Shown here one piece after another: positions 12,005 to 23,390 of a DNA stretch of 64,000 nucleotides. Made by a program: the position numbers and the translations under genes. The stretch's first letter is position 1. Each line of letters begins with the position of its first letter. Source of the DNA: Liquidambar formosana. Lineage: Eukaryota; Streptophyta; Magnoliopsida; Saxifragales; Altingiaceae. The DNA lies in contig CM077833.1 in the NCBI GenBank assembly GCA_039720395.1, positions 19,839,133-19,903,132 on the forward strand, given 5' to 3'. The notes beneath the pieces are model-generated. The model worked only from the letters and a program-made list of their open reading frames with translations. It was not told the origin of the DNA and did not search any database.

Positions 12005-12289
12005 ATAGAAAATTTTGAAGAATAAGGCAAATAGTACACCAACAAGGTATATATCTCTATTGTTCCCTTTTCTTAATGCAGTTGATCGATCTTCCCTTTT
12101 GCTTTTTGATTTGATTCGTAAATCTTAATTCAGTTGGGCACACACATCGATGTCACGCATCACCCAAAGCTGCATCAAACAACATTGTATATAACAACAT
12201 TACATAAGTGAATAAAATTGTCTATTACATGGGTTGTGATCGATGGAAGTATGAGTAGCACATCGACAATCTGTCATTGTAATGACAAA

Positions 12290-12593
12290 AATTATCCTGC
12301 TAAGGAAGTTGGTGGTATTATTTTACATTTTCAGAGTCTTCATTACATGATATATATGTAATAACATATGGTTATGCAAGCAATTTTCCTTTTCATGACA
12401 TTGAAGTTGAACTCCTGGCCGTAACCAAGGAACTTAATCTCGAGGCGTAACCAAGAAACTTACCCCCAAGTTTGGAAGTACATCTGAGAAGATACTATCC
12501 CAATTGTTGTGTTGCAAATTTGCAATTGTATTCTTGCCCAACAAAGCAATAATCTCAGCCTATGCCCTTTCTTGTTAAAAAAAAAAAAAAAAA
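12290..12593 (+). repeat. Possible decayed LINE RNase H fragment with A-rich end
   Basis: Around 12365-12440 one frame reads a motif like FHDIEVELLAVTKELNL, which resembles the EAELLAL-type helix in the RNase H-like domain of plant non-LTR elements. It is followed by stops and a 19-base A run ending near 12594. I could not find a target-site duplication, so this is a weak call. Confidence 0.25.
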
Positions 12594-13146
12594 GTCCTAA
12601 GAGTAAAGATTTGGTGATGATTTGAAAAAAAAAAAAAATATCATCGTCTTAGTGTGATATGAGCTGTCTATGGTTTTATGGACAACTCAGATCACACCAA
12701 CATGGTGAGTCGGTGACCATTATAAAATTTGGATTTTTGAAAGCTAGTGGTATGTCTCTCTTATTTATTTTTATTTTTTTAATACTCACATACAATAATT
12801 CAACTATGAGCCTAGTAGCATGTCTTGTTAAAAAATTATATATTCTAGATCATCTAAATATTGATTTTGATATAGCTTTTATAATTTAGGTCTTTAAAGC
12901 AAATATTAGGTTTGGTACCTTTTCTTATAGATTTTTTTTAATTTTTATTTATTTAAATTCTTAGGTTACTTTTTGATTAGGGTTTTTTTTTTTTGAATAA
13001 ATAATATTTCGTGGGTAAAATATACAGGTGTGTTTGTAGTTTTAACATTTTTGGATTGATTTTTTCTAACAAGGGACAAAGGCCCTCATCGCAGACCCCA
13101 CTCTATAAAGAAGCCTTAACCAATTATCATGTTTGTACGTGGCAAT

Positions 13147-13171
13147 GGGCAAGCATGCCTCACTTAGCTTG

Positions 13172-13204
<33 letters not shown>

Positions 13205-13223
13205 AGAAGGGTAAGCATGCCTC
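13147..13223 (+). mobile_element. Near-pure poly(A) retro-insertion with 15-bp duplication
   Basis: The direct repeats gggcaagcatgcctc (13147-13161) and gggtaagcatgcctc (13209-13223) flank only 47 bp: acttagcttg, then about 30 A, then gaagaa. This looks like an extremely 5'-truncated LINE or SINE event that left only its tail. Confidence 0.7.
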
Positions 13224-13637
13224 GTACGCTTCCACCCATGACCCGTCTATTTCCTATGTATCTATTCTATATTTTCATTTCATTTTATTTATTTTTATAT
13301 GCAATCCTATATTATCTATTTACCATCACAAAGGACAAATATGTATCCCTATATTTTTTTTTTTCTTAATTATATTATTATTTTTTTATATGTCACAGTG
13401 GTTTTTCGGCGTGCCAAATGTAAACGCGGGAAGAGATCGATGGTCTGGCGAATCCGTAAGTAGAACTCTGTATTTTTATCTTCCTCCCCATCAAAATTCT
13501 ATCACACCGTCGCATGGTGGTGGGCTTCACCATGGCTACTAGCTAAGCTCCATGATCCCAGCACCCCCAATGAGTACTGAAAAACCCATGTTTTATTTTG
13601 CATCACAGACTCCAAAATTTGTTCTATTGGATCAACA
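13224..13637 (+). promoter_or_regulatory. Upstream region of the carbonic anhydrase gene
   Basis: AT-rich to about 13395, then mixed composition. No clear TATA box or cis-element is identified. Upstream ATGs at 13505, 13532, 13552 and 13570 precede the chosen start; those at 13552 and 13570 lie in a different frame from the coding start and overlap it. Confidence 0.3.
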
Positions 13638-16600
13638 ATGGCATCTCTTCGGCCTTACTCCATTTCTTGGGACCCCTTTCCGTGCTCACCCTTTTCTGGG
13701 CTCACCAATTCCTTCTCGGGTTTCCCCAGAAAATCGCCCGTGTTGAGTACGGTGAGTTCGTTCACTACTTTCTTCTGTTTTCCCTAAAACTTTCTCCTAC
13801 AGTTTTTTTTCCTAATTATCTCTGGTTTTATTTTACAGGCATTTAATTCCGGGACTGAATTGGCGAAAGCTGATGAAACCCATTTCGAGTCACCCGGATC
13901 AGTCAAGTAAGGCGCTGTTTTGATCTTGTATATGTTGATCTCACTTGTGTGTGACCATATGGCATATGCTGAAAACTATGAAATGTTTATATGATTATAG
14001 AGTAATGCTATACAGCTTGATTTTCTCATCTTGACTCTTGAGGGATATGCTCCCTTACATTTTTCTTTCATTTTTGAGATCATTTTGTTATTAACTTGAG
14101 AAGCATCATTGCCTTCTCGATCAGTTGAGACTAGGATTCACAACAAGTTCATCACAAAGACTATAATTATCCATTTTTATATTTCATTTCCCCAAATGAA
14201 TAATTGTTAAACAAGTTTTCCAGATAAAATATTAAAATCCTGAATCCAAGTGCCAAAATTTCGAACAACATATGAGATTGATGAAAATCTTATATAGGCG
14301 AAGATGGGCTGATTAAGGGTCATTGGAGATGGTAGCCCTTAAATGTTCCTGTTTTCCCCCAAAATGTTCCATATGAGCTTTTGGGCAGAGAAATCTATTA
14401 TAATTCTTTGATTACTAGAGGATCATTTTATACATTTTGGCTTGTTTGGTTGTCAAAGTGAAATGCGAGTTAGTTTTCAATGAAAGAGAAAAAATTGGGT
14501 TCTCACTGTTTGAAACTATGTCTTCATTTTGTTGCTCACCATGAATTGCATGCTATTTTGGGTAGTTGGCACTTGGCAACATGCCAAATCCTTCTATTGA
14601 TTCATACAGATTCTATACGCAATGCTGTAATAACAAAGTTGTCACATTAAGGCATCATGGGTACTTTGTGTTTTTAGCATTTTTGGTTTTGCTGATAGGA
14701 CATTTAAGACATCATGTATATTTCATGTTTTTAGCCTTTTTTGTTTTTGTAATAAAAACTTGCATCTTTGTTACTCTCACTGTTCTGGCCCTAAAAAGGG
14801 TTATTTTTGTGTGCACAAAGAAAACCTGGCCAATGATTTCAGTTGACGTCCTCCCTCGGGCAATGTTTCACTTCTTCTGCACTCAAAAGATAAGAATATG
14901 TCCATTATTATATGAATTCTCTGTTGCATCAATTTATACTTTGGATTTAAACATGGGATTCATAAAAATTTCACTTGCTGCTTTGATCATTCGGATTCTC
15001 CATCTGCAGGAGAAACCCAATTGCGAGATTGGAGGCTTCTGGTGATTCTATAGGACTTACTCAAGGGCTTCCAAGCTTTAAATTGGATAATGTGACCAAT
15101 AGTGATGGTGGGGTGGACTTGTTTGGTGAGATGAAACATAGGTTTCTGAGTTTCAAGAAGCATAGATTCCTGTAAGTAGCAATTAGCGTTGATTTGTTTA
15201 GCTTTAATAAAAATTGCTATTTCTCTATTAGATGACTTGTGCTTTAAACAGGGAAGAGTCAGAGCATTTTCGAACTCTTGCTGAAGTTCAGTCCCCAAAG
15301 GTGATTTAACAGACTTGATTTTTTTATATAGTTCTTGATACTTGAAAATCTTGTTTTTTCCTTGTTAAATCCTGTTTAAGTACCTGCTTTCAGTTCTACT
15401 TCATTTTTCTTTTTATCTGTAAGTAGACTTGGGCAGTTCTGTTAAAACTGACAAATTCAAAAACAGTTTATGGTGATTGCTTGTGCAGACTCTAGGGTAT
15501 GCCCCTCAAACATCCTTGGATTTCAGCCTGGTGAAGCCTTTATGATTCGAAATGTGGCAAATCTTGTGCCCCCACTTGAGGTATTTGTGCTTGTGCAAAT
15601 CTTTTGTATCATGTTCTTATCTTATTAAGACCAAAACCCACATTCCCAAACTGACAAATCTTTGAAGTGACTTTGTCCTTGGCCACATCTTCCAATTTGA
15701 ATTTTTGTTCATCTTTTTGCAGAATGGACCATCAGAAACTAATGCTGCCCTTGAGTTTGCAGTAAATACTCTTGAAGTAAGTATTGGTGGTGGTGTTGCT
15801 GGCCCTTTTTATTTTATTTTATTTTATTTTTTTCTTTCCTGAATACATTTCTGTCGTTTGAGGACACAAGATTTTTCTTTGAGGTTATAAAGATCATGTT
15901 TTCCCAACCTACAAATTCATCAAAACTCTCCCTTGATGGTTCTAGTGAAAATTATAGGTTTAAGGGAAACTTTCCATATCTGGCACAGAGAATATTTTAT
16001 GTGTTAGCATTGTTCTTATGTTATTTTTGCTATGTTACAAGGGCACTTTTGTAATTTCTTAATTATTAATATAATAGGGGCTGATAGGGTTAGAGAGAAA
16101 TATACTTGCTCTCTAATTCTATTCCCGTTGGTTTTTCTTCTCCTTCTCTTTCTCTTCTTTCTCTCTTCTTCCTTCTTCTTCTCCACTTAAACCCTAAATC
16201 TATAACTCAACTTGGTATCAATGCACCACCTGGGATTGTTTCCTTTGCATATCGTCACTGGAGGAACTCGGCAGATAGCCATGGTGTGCTGACGTCAGTT
16301 GCCGGTTGATGACGTCAGCATCGAGATGACCTCCGGCGACCGGCGACTCTCTCCTTTGGCTCGCCGGATTTTTTTGAGAATTATGGTACCCTTTGTTTGG
16401 ATGTTTGAGACCATTTGGTATGACTTTTTGATTTTTCTTTGATTTTCGCTAGGATTCGACCCCATTTTTTGGATCTGTACCTCTGGGCTATTTGAACCCT
16501 TTGCGTTGGCTAGGATTGCTTCTATGGGTGCCGACTATCCCTTGAGAAGTGTTGTTTTGATTTGGTTGGTTTCAGTTGCTTGTCTTGTGCCATTTATACA

Positions 16601-19600
16601 TGGTTTAGTGGCTGTTTGAGATGTCGACACTGTGAAAGGAGACCAGGCAGCCTTCTGATCTTGTCTTGGATTGTTCTTACCTTGTCGTGGACTGTTCCTC
16701 TATTCTTTTGGTATTTTTTGAGAATTTTTGGTTGCTGTTTGTGGTGGTTTTCTCCTGGTTTATCGTGGCTGGGTTGATTTTCTGGTGTATTGACTCCACA
16801 ATGGCTGCCTTGTGGTTTATGGTTGCTGAGTTGTGAGATTTGTGGCTGTTTTGGGTTGCCTTGTGAGTTGTTTTTTGTGTTAGTTGGCATTGTTACTTGG
16901 TAAGTTGGTCTATTATTAGTTTGCTATGGCTGAAGAGCAGGCTACCCTTAGTACTGTGCCCAAACTTCCACCTCTTAAGGATGATGATTCCCCTAAGTGT
17001 ATCACTTCAAGGAAATTAGATGGAGTAAACTATCTGTCTTGGGCACATGCAGTTCAAGTTTATTTGCGCAGTAAGCGTCGATTGAAGTACCTCACAGATA
17101 ATCCACTCCTTCAACTGATCCGACCTATGAAGATTGGATATGTGAAGATTTGGCTATTACGGGTTGGTTGTGGCACAGTATGGAATCCCATATCGTTGCC
17201 ACTGTTGAGTTTTGTGATTCCTCCAAGAAGATTTGGGATTCTATTTCTGAAACTTTTTCCCAAAAGAGTAATGTTTCTCGTGTTTATGAACTTTATGAAC
17301 AGATTTTTACTACTAAGCAATCTGGGAAATCATTGGTTGCATACTCTCTTAAGAGCTTATGAGATCAGTTGTTGCAGTATAGGCCTCTTATGACTGATTT
17401 GGAGCAACAGAAACATTACTGGGAGGAGTTTATGATTGCGTCTCTATTATATGGTCTCGACTTTGATCTTCGTGGTTTTAAAGATCAGATTTTTGCTAGT
17501 GAGACACTATCTACTGCTGCTATGTTTATTCTCGCTTGTTGTGCTCCTCACTAGGATATACTTCTTCTACTTTGCCTGGTCCTCTTCCATCTTCACTGGA
17601 TTCTACGGCCTTGCCCTCTAATAGTGTTAGTCGTGGTGGTTTTCGTGGAGGTCGCAGTCTTCATGGTGGACTACATGGAGGTAGTCGTTCTAGTGGCCGT
17701 GGTGATCGGAAATGTGATTATTGTGGGGATACTAATCATACTGAACCATATTGTTGCTAGAAGTACGGTAAGCCGAATTATGTAAATCAGGTCAATGATG
17801 GTTCTGGGTCGTCTTCCTTACTGCCATTTCCTGGTCATGGGTCCTCCTCCTCTATAGATTCTACCTCTGGTGCTCGTGATGCACTCGCACCTTAGCTTGG
17901 CGAGTATCTTGTCCAGCATTTGCGCCCTGCTTTTTCCTCTACCCAGCCATTTTCTTCTACTGCTACCTTAGCTCATTCAGGTAATCTTGCGTGTGTAGCC
18001 TCTTTTCCCATTCCTTGGGTCATTGATTCTGGTGCTAACAATAATATCTCTAGTTTGTCATCTTTTTTTTCTGACTTGAGTCTTGTTAATCATACTATTG
18101 TGTTAGCTGATCGTTCTTCTCAGCCTGTTCACGGTAAAGGTGTTCTTCATCCAACTTCTTCCTTATCTTTACCTTCGAGTTTCTATGTTCCTAATTTTCC
18201 CTTTCACTTGCTTTTTGTCAGTCAATTGACAAAGGCCTTGTAATGTGACATTATTTTTACTCCTACTTGTATTTCTCAGGATCCAAAGACCAAGAAAACG
18301 ATTGGTTCGGGGCATGAGAAGAATGGCCTATATTTTCTGGATACTGGAGGTTCCTTCTCTTCATGTTCATCTGTTTTGACTACTGTTGTTTCGCCTCTCC
18401 AGTGGCACTTTCGTTTAGGTCATCCATCCTTGGCTCGCCTGAAGCGCGCTATTCCTTCCTTGAGTTCTATGTCTCGTTTAGAGTGTGAAGCTTGCCAATT
18501 AGGCAAGCATCATTGTAGCACCTTCTCTGGTAGTACTCACGATTGTGAGCTTGAGTCTTTTAATTTAGTTCATACAGATATTTGGGGACTTTGTCGCACT
18601 TCTACTTTGCAAGGATTTCATTATTTTGTTATTTTTGTGGATGATTATTCTCGGATGACTTGGTTATTTTTTATGAGAGAACGGTCTGAATTGCCTATTA
18701 TTATTTTTCAATTTTATAATGAGGTTTTTGTTCAATTTAATAAGCGTGTTAAAATTTTTCGCTCTGATAATGCTTTGGAATATACTCAGCATGCTATGTA
18801 TTATTTTTGTGTTGATAGGGGTATTATACATCAAACTAGTTGTGCTTATACTTCCCAGCAAAATGGGGTTGCTGAGCGGAAACATTACTTTACTCGATGT
18901 TGCTCGCACTATGATGTTTAATATGCATGTTCCTAAGCATTTTTGGGGTGATGCTATGCTTACTGCTTGTTATCTTGTTAATCGGGTGCCTTCTGTTGGG
19001 TTAGGTAATAAGTCTCCCTTCTCTCTCCTATATCCAGATCGTCCTCCTTTTGCCCTTACTCCTTGTGTGTTTGGTTGTGTCGCCTTTGTCCATGTTCTGG
19101 ACTCTGGTCAGGATAAATTGTCTCCTAGGGCTCGTAAGTGTGTCTTTCTTGGATATTCCCGTACTCAGAAAGGCTATCGCTGTTATTATTCCACTACTCG
19201 CCGCTACTTTGTCAGTGCCGATGTTACCTTTTTTGAGTCTACTTCCTTTCTTTTCCTCTTCAGGTCAAAGTTTATCTTTTGACCTTATCTCTTGTTGTGA
19301 GGGAAAGCATTTTTCTACCTTTCCTACTCTACCGATGCCAGTGTCTCCCTCTATGGTTCCGTCTAGTCCTCCTCCTCATTCTCCATTGCAGGTATATTGG
19401 CGATCTCACGATAGGCATGTTATTTCTTATAGTCCTACTCCTTCTTCTAGGTCAGCGGATCCAGCTTTTTCCTTCTTCCTCGACACATCCAGATGATTTG
19501 CCTATTGCCCTTTGTCGAGGTAAGCGAATATACACTCAACATCCTATTGCTCATTTCTTGTCTTATGATCGTCTTTCCCCTTGCATGCACTCCTTTGCTT

Positions 19601-22600
19601 GTTCTTTGTCTTCTGTTTTTATTCCTTCTTCTTATAAACAGGTGTTATTTTCTTCTGACTGGAAACAAGTTATGGATGAGGTAATGAGTGCTCTTCATCA
19701 TAATCAGACATGGGAGCTTACTTCCCTTCCTTCCGGAAACACATTGTCGGCTGTCGTTGGGTGTATACTGTCAAATACCTTCTTGATGGTTCTGTTGAGC
19801 GCCTTAAGGCGCGTTTGGTGGCTAAAGGATATACTCAGACTTATGGTGTCGACTATTTAGAGACCTTTTCTCCTGTTGCTCGTCTTAACTTTGTTGCTCG
19901 TCTTAACTTTGTTCACATCTTACTCTCAGTGGTAGTTAGTCGCTCTTGGCCTCTATACCAGCTTGACAACAAGAATGCCTTTCTTCATGGTGATCTCTAT
20001 GAAAATGTCTATATGGATCAACCACCTGGCTATGCTGTTGTTGGTCATGAGAATCTTGTTTGTCGCTTGAAGAAGGCATTATATGGTTAAAACAGTCCCT
20101 TCGCGCATGATTTGATCGTTTTAGTTCTGTTGTGTTGGCATATGGTTTTTTGCACTCTACACCATTCTGTATTTGTTCGTCGTTCTTCTGCTGGTACTAT
20201 TGTTCTCATTGTCTATGTTGATGATATTATCATTTCTGGGGATGATTTTATGGGCATTGCTGATTTAAAATACTATTTGGATACCCACTTTCAAACTAAA
20301 GATCTTGGTTCTCTTCGTTATTTCCTTGGCATTGAAGTTACTCGTTCTTCTCAGGGCATTTCCTTGTCTCAACGGAAATATGTTCTTGATCTTCTGTCTG
20401 AAATAGGTCTTTTGGGTTCGCGTCCAGCTGACACCCCTATGGATTCTTCTATTAAGCTTGATAGCGATCGGGGGAAGTGTTTGGTGATGTTGGTCGCTAT
20501 CGTAGATTGGTTGGGAAGTTGATTTATCTTACTGTTACTCGACTTGACATTACTTATGCAGTTGGGGTTGTTAGTTAGTACATGCATGCTCCTTGTCAAC
20601 CCCATTTTGAGGACAGTTTGTCGTGTTCTTCGTTATTTGAAGGGTATTCCTGGTCGCGGTTTGTTGTACAAACCGTCTTGTACCTTGTCTGTAACTGGTT
20701 TCAGTGATGCTGATTGGGCTGGTTCTTGTTTTGATCGGCGGTTTACTTTGGTTATTGTACCTTTGTTGGAGGTAATTTAGTTACTCAGCGTAGTAAAAAG
20801 CAGACTGTTGTTGCGCGGTCTAGTGCTGAAGCCGAATATCTCACTATGGCTCATACTACTTCTGAAATGCTTTGGGTTCGCTCCCTTCTTACTGATTTTG
20901 GCCTTAACATTACTACTCCTATGGATATGTATTGTGACAATCAAGCTGTTATCTTTATTTCCAACAATCCTGTTTTTCATGAGCGGACAAAGCATATTGA
21001 GGTTGACTGTCACTTTATTCGAGATTTGCTATTGCGGCGCTGAGCTTGCTACTCCTTATATTCACTCCGATGATCAGCTCAGAGATATTTTTACAAAGCC
21101 TTTATCTCGTGTTCCTTTTCAACGCCTATCTTTCAAGCTGGGCATGTTTGATCTCTATGCTCCTAGCTTGAAGGGGAGTGTTAGCATTGTTCTTATGTTA
21201 TTTTTGCTATGTTACAAGGGCACTTTTGTAATTTCTTAATTATTAATATAATAGGGGCTGATAGGGTTAGAGAGAAATATACTTGCTCTCTAATTCTATT
21301 CCTGTCGGTTTTTCTTCTCCTTCTCTTTCTCTTATTTCTCTCTTCTTCCTTCTTCTTCTCCACTTAAACCCTAAATCTATAACTCAACTTTATGATATTG
21401 CGTAAGTATCCTAAAAAACCGAGGGAAACTATTGGCAATGAAAATATTTGACAAGAATTTCAGAGATAGTTCTGTTTTCTAAGAATGAAGGGGAATCCAA
21501 TGCATGTGAGCCCAAAAAAGAAACATGCCTTGTTATTCTGGAATTAATGCAGACCAACTTGGCAAGCTCATTTAAGATATGGGAATTAAAGTAACATTCA
21601 TGATTTCCGTTAATTCTATGCAAAGTTTTAAATAATATGATTTTGAACTGGGCTAGATACATCGAGTATGAAAGTTCTGTTAAATTAAATTCAAAGACTT
21701 CGTCACATTTTTTCTGTGTATTTGCCTTACATGAGTATACTTGTACATCTTTGAGAATGAGAAATCGTTATTGCTCTCTCTAGGTTGAGAATATATTAGT
21801 CATTGGCCACAGTAGCTGTGCAGGAATTCAGGCCCTTATGAGCATGCAGGATGATGTAGATTCCAGGTTTGATTTGTAACCTGTTGCTTAAATCTCAGTG
21901 GTAGTTTTTGCTCAAGTTTCTCATTGTATGTCGTCTCTGTCTTCAGTAGCTTTGTTGCAAAATGGGTTGTAAATGCTAAAGTCGCCAAGTCAAGAACAGA
22001 ATCTGCTGCTGCAAATATTAGCTTTGACCAGCAATGCAGGCACTGTGAGAAGGTGATCCTTACTTTATTATGCACTCTTCCTAGAATCCAGACTTATTAT
22101 CATTCGATAATTGCTACTAGAGACTCCTACTTAGGTAGGATGAGTTTTCTCTATTCTAAAACATGTTACTTGAGACCTACTTGAACTAACTCAAGCTAAG
22201 ATGGTGAAACATTGATCATATTCAAATTGGTTTACCTTACCTTATCAAAAAAAAAAAAAAGAAAAAAAAGAAAAAAAAAGAATTGGTTTAGCTTTGGTCT
22301 GATTCTGTAGCACTCTGGCCAAATTTCCTTTTTTATTTTATTTTATCAGCTCTCTGGTCAAATTTCTGATTGCTATTAAACTTGATTAGGCTTCAATGTA
22401 TATATAGGTTTCCAAAATTTAATACATTGACTTAGGTTTCTGAGTCAACTCTATTTACTCCCAAAAAAGGCATCATATAGTTGCCAAACTTTTGACTTGG
22501 GTGAACCTTTCTGTTTTTGAACTATGGTGACATAAGGATCTAATATCTTGTAGATCCTAGCCCAACAGTCGGACTATTAGGCAGTATTTGATAAGTTTTT

Positions 22601-23133
22601 GAATGGCAGTTCTTCAAGATATTAGAAAAATGAGGAAAAGGTTAAAAAATTTAAAATTGTGATTCTGCTCGGTTGATCAGATCATAATCTGATCTTGGTT
22701 GATCAGATCATCATCTGATCAGGTTATTTTGAGACTAGGGTATAATTCAGAGATTCCTTTCCATCAGTTGGTCTGAATCTTGTCGGATACCCTTCTTGTG
22801 TGACAGATGCGGTATCACAGTTATGATGCTTAACGCTTTAGAAATGTAGTGCAGTTCTTTAGTTGAGAGTCCATGTGCAGTGGCAATTCTTGGTGGCCAT
22901 TGAAGTGAGTTTCATTTAATCTGCTGCAGGAATCAATCAACTGTTCGTTACTGAACTTGCTAACATACCCATGGATAGAACACCGAGTGAGGACAGGGTT
23001 ACTTTCCATTCATGGAGGATACTATGATTTCCTGGATTGTACTTTCGAGAAGTGGACCCTTGATTTCAATGAAAGCAGCGTTGGAGCGGATGGGGGCAGA
23101 TACTTGGTCAAAGATGCAGCATTTTGGTGCTGA
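13638..23133 (+). CDS. BCA5: Beta carbonic anhydrase, chloroplast type (BCA5-like)
   Basis: Nine exons: 13638-13751, 13839-13906, 15010-15171, 15252-15300, 15467-15580, 15723-15776, 21784-21866, 21947-22052, 22930-23133. They join in frame to 317 residues plus stop, close to the roughly 300 of Arabidopsis BCA5. It interconverts CO2 and bicarbonate. Zinc ligands are C137 (in [11 protein letters not shown], with the D139/R141 dyad), H196 and C199 (in [10 protein letters not shown]). Residues 1 to about 60 are Ser/Pro-rich and basic with few acids at the start, a plausible plastid transit peptide. The C-terminus LVKDAAFWC resembles the BCA5/6 branch. All introns are GT-AG. Intron 6 is 6,007 bp because of a sense-oriented Copia element; without it the intron would be about 0.6 kb. 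Splice junctions are assigned by homology and phase. BCA6 (mitochondrial) is the main alternative. Confidence 0.93.
16002..16212 (+). repeat. 5' LTR of the Copia element
   Basis: 211 bp, starts TGTTAGCATTGTTC and ends ataactcaact. It differs from the 3' LTR at three sites (cccgttgg versus cctgtcgg, and cttctttc versus cttatttc). The pyrimidine-rich second half probably belongs to the R/U5 side. Confidence 0.95.
16213..16224 (+). other. Primer binding site (initiator-Met tRNA type)
   Basis: TGGTATCAATGC lies directly after the 5' LTR. It resembles TGGTATCAGAGC, the usual Copia site complementary to the 3' end of initiator methionine tRNA, with changes at two positions. Confidence 0.8.
16926..17760 (+). 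pseudogene. Copia gag, broken
   Basis: It starts at ATG 16926 after a leader of about 700 bp. Early residues include [20 protein letters not shown], the N-terminal gag motif of plant Copia elements. A one-base shift near 17106-17112 moves the reading to another frame. A TGA at about 17360 interrupts that frame (probably an original TGG). The CCHC zinc knuckle ([14 protein letters not shown]) is at about 17712-17754, followed by a TAG at 17758. Confidence 0.85.
17920..18243 (+). pseudogene. Copia aspartic protease region, broken
   Basis: The motif [11 protein letters not shown] has its catalytic Asp codon at about 18025-18027 in the DSGA context typical of retroelement proteases. A stop (TAG) lies upstream near 17894 and another (TAA) follows at 18241. 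It would have cleaved the Gag-Pol polyprotein. Confidence 0.85.
18376..19280 (+). pseudogene. Copia integrase, broken
   Basis: The GAG-pre-integrase segment [18 protein letters not shown] with CEACQLGKH (zinc-binding HHCC part) is followed by the catalytic core: [27 protein letters not shown], then [11 protein letters not shown] frameshift near 18885 moves the remainder ([18 protein letters not shown]) into another frame. Domain order before the reverse transcriptase is diagnostic for Copia. Confidence 0.9.
19640..20522 (+). pseudogene. Copia reverse transcriptase, broken
   Basis: Motifs present: [38 protein letters not shown] and [11 protein letters not shown] (YVDD codons 20214-20225). The block ARLNFV is duplicated in tandem by a direct repeat of 18 bp around 19877-19912. 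A frameshift and stop at about 20087 fall inside what should be LYGLKQSPRAW. It would have copied the element RNA to DNA. Confidence 0.9.
20544..21043 (+). pseudogene. Copia RNase H, broken
   Basis: Pieces in different frames read [60 protein letters not shown] and [10 protein letters not shown]. These are the connection and RNase H motifs found at the 3' end of Copia polyproteins. At least two frame changes lie between them. Confidence 0.88.
21171..21178 (+). other. Polypurine tract of the Copia element
   Basis: AAGGGGAG immediately precedes the 3' LTR, the expected site for plus-strand DNA priming. Confidence 0.85.
21179..21389 (+). repeat. 3' LTR of the Copia element
   Basis: 211 bp, the same length as the 5' LTR, with three substitutions over the whole length and no indels. 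In sense orientation inside intron 6, its polyadenylation signal could in principle truncate carbonic anhydrase transcripts; nothing in the sequence proves it does. Confidence 0.95.
22225..22290 (+). mobile_element. Near-pure poly(A) retro-insertion in carbonic anhydrase intron 8
   Basis: The direct repeat aattggttta occurs at 22225-22234 and again, identical, at 22281-22290. Between them are only 46 bp: ccttaccttatc followed by A-rich sequence broken by single G. It has the same architecture as the insertion at 13147-13223. Confidence 0.65.
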
Positions 23134-23390
23134 ATTTCTGGCTCCTTTGTCTATACCACAAATTGGACTTCCACCAGTTCAACTGAATGTAACTAATAAA
23201 ACTTTGCCTGTAAATATGGTAAATCCACTTGGAATGGAGTGTCAGTGTTGTCAGAAGCTTCTTAAGTTTTTTTATTATTTTTCCACTAAGAATGATTTAT
23301 TATGATACCAATTCCATATATTCAATGTCTATTATGGGGTTGTTTAGGGAACATAAAAGCCCGGCGACTAAAGATGAGTCTGATGGGTTT

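Larger units (their letters stand above)
15997..21394 (+). mobile_element. Ty1/Copia LTR retrotransposon, full length but coding-dead
   Basis: The element body is 16002-21389 (5,388 bp), flanked by a perfect 5-bp duplication TTATG (15997-16001 and 21390-21394). The two 211-bp LTRs differ at 3 positions. The order gag, protease, integrase, reverse transcriptase, RNase H defines Copia. It sits in intron 6 of the carbonic anhydrase gene in the same orientation as the gene. The interior carries at least five in-frame stops and several frameshifts, so no intact polyprotein is made. The LTRs begin TG but end ACT rather than the usual CA. Confidence 0.96.

Noticed and set aside
14566..15045. 159-codon open stretch inside carbonic anhydrase intron 2
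   Set aside because: It is hydrophobic AT-rich intron sequence that overlaps exon 3 in the wrong frame.
16562..16890. Open frames on both strands in the Copia leader before gag
   Set aside because: They lie in the untranslated leader, overlap each other and show no gag-like motifs.
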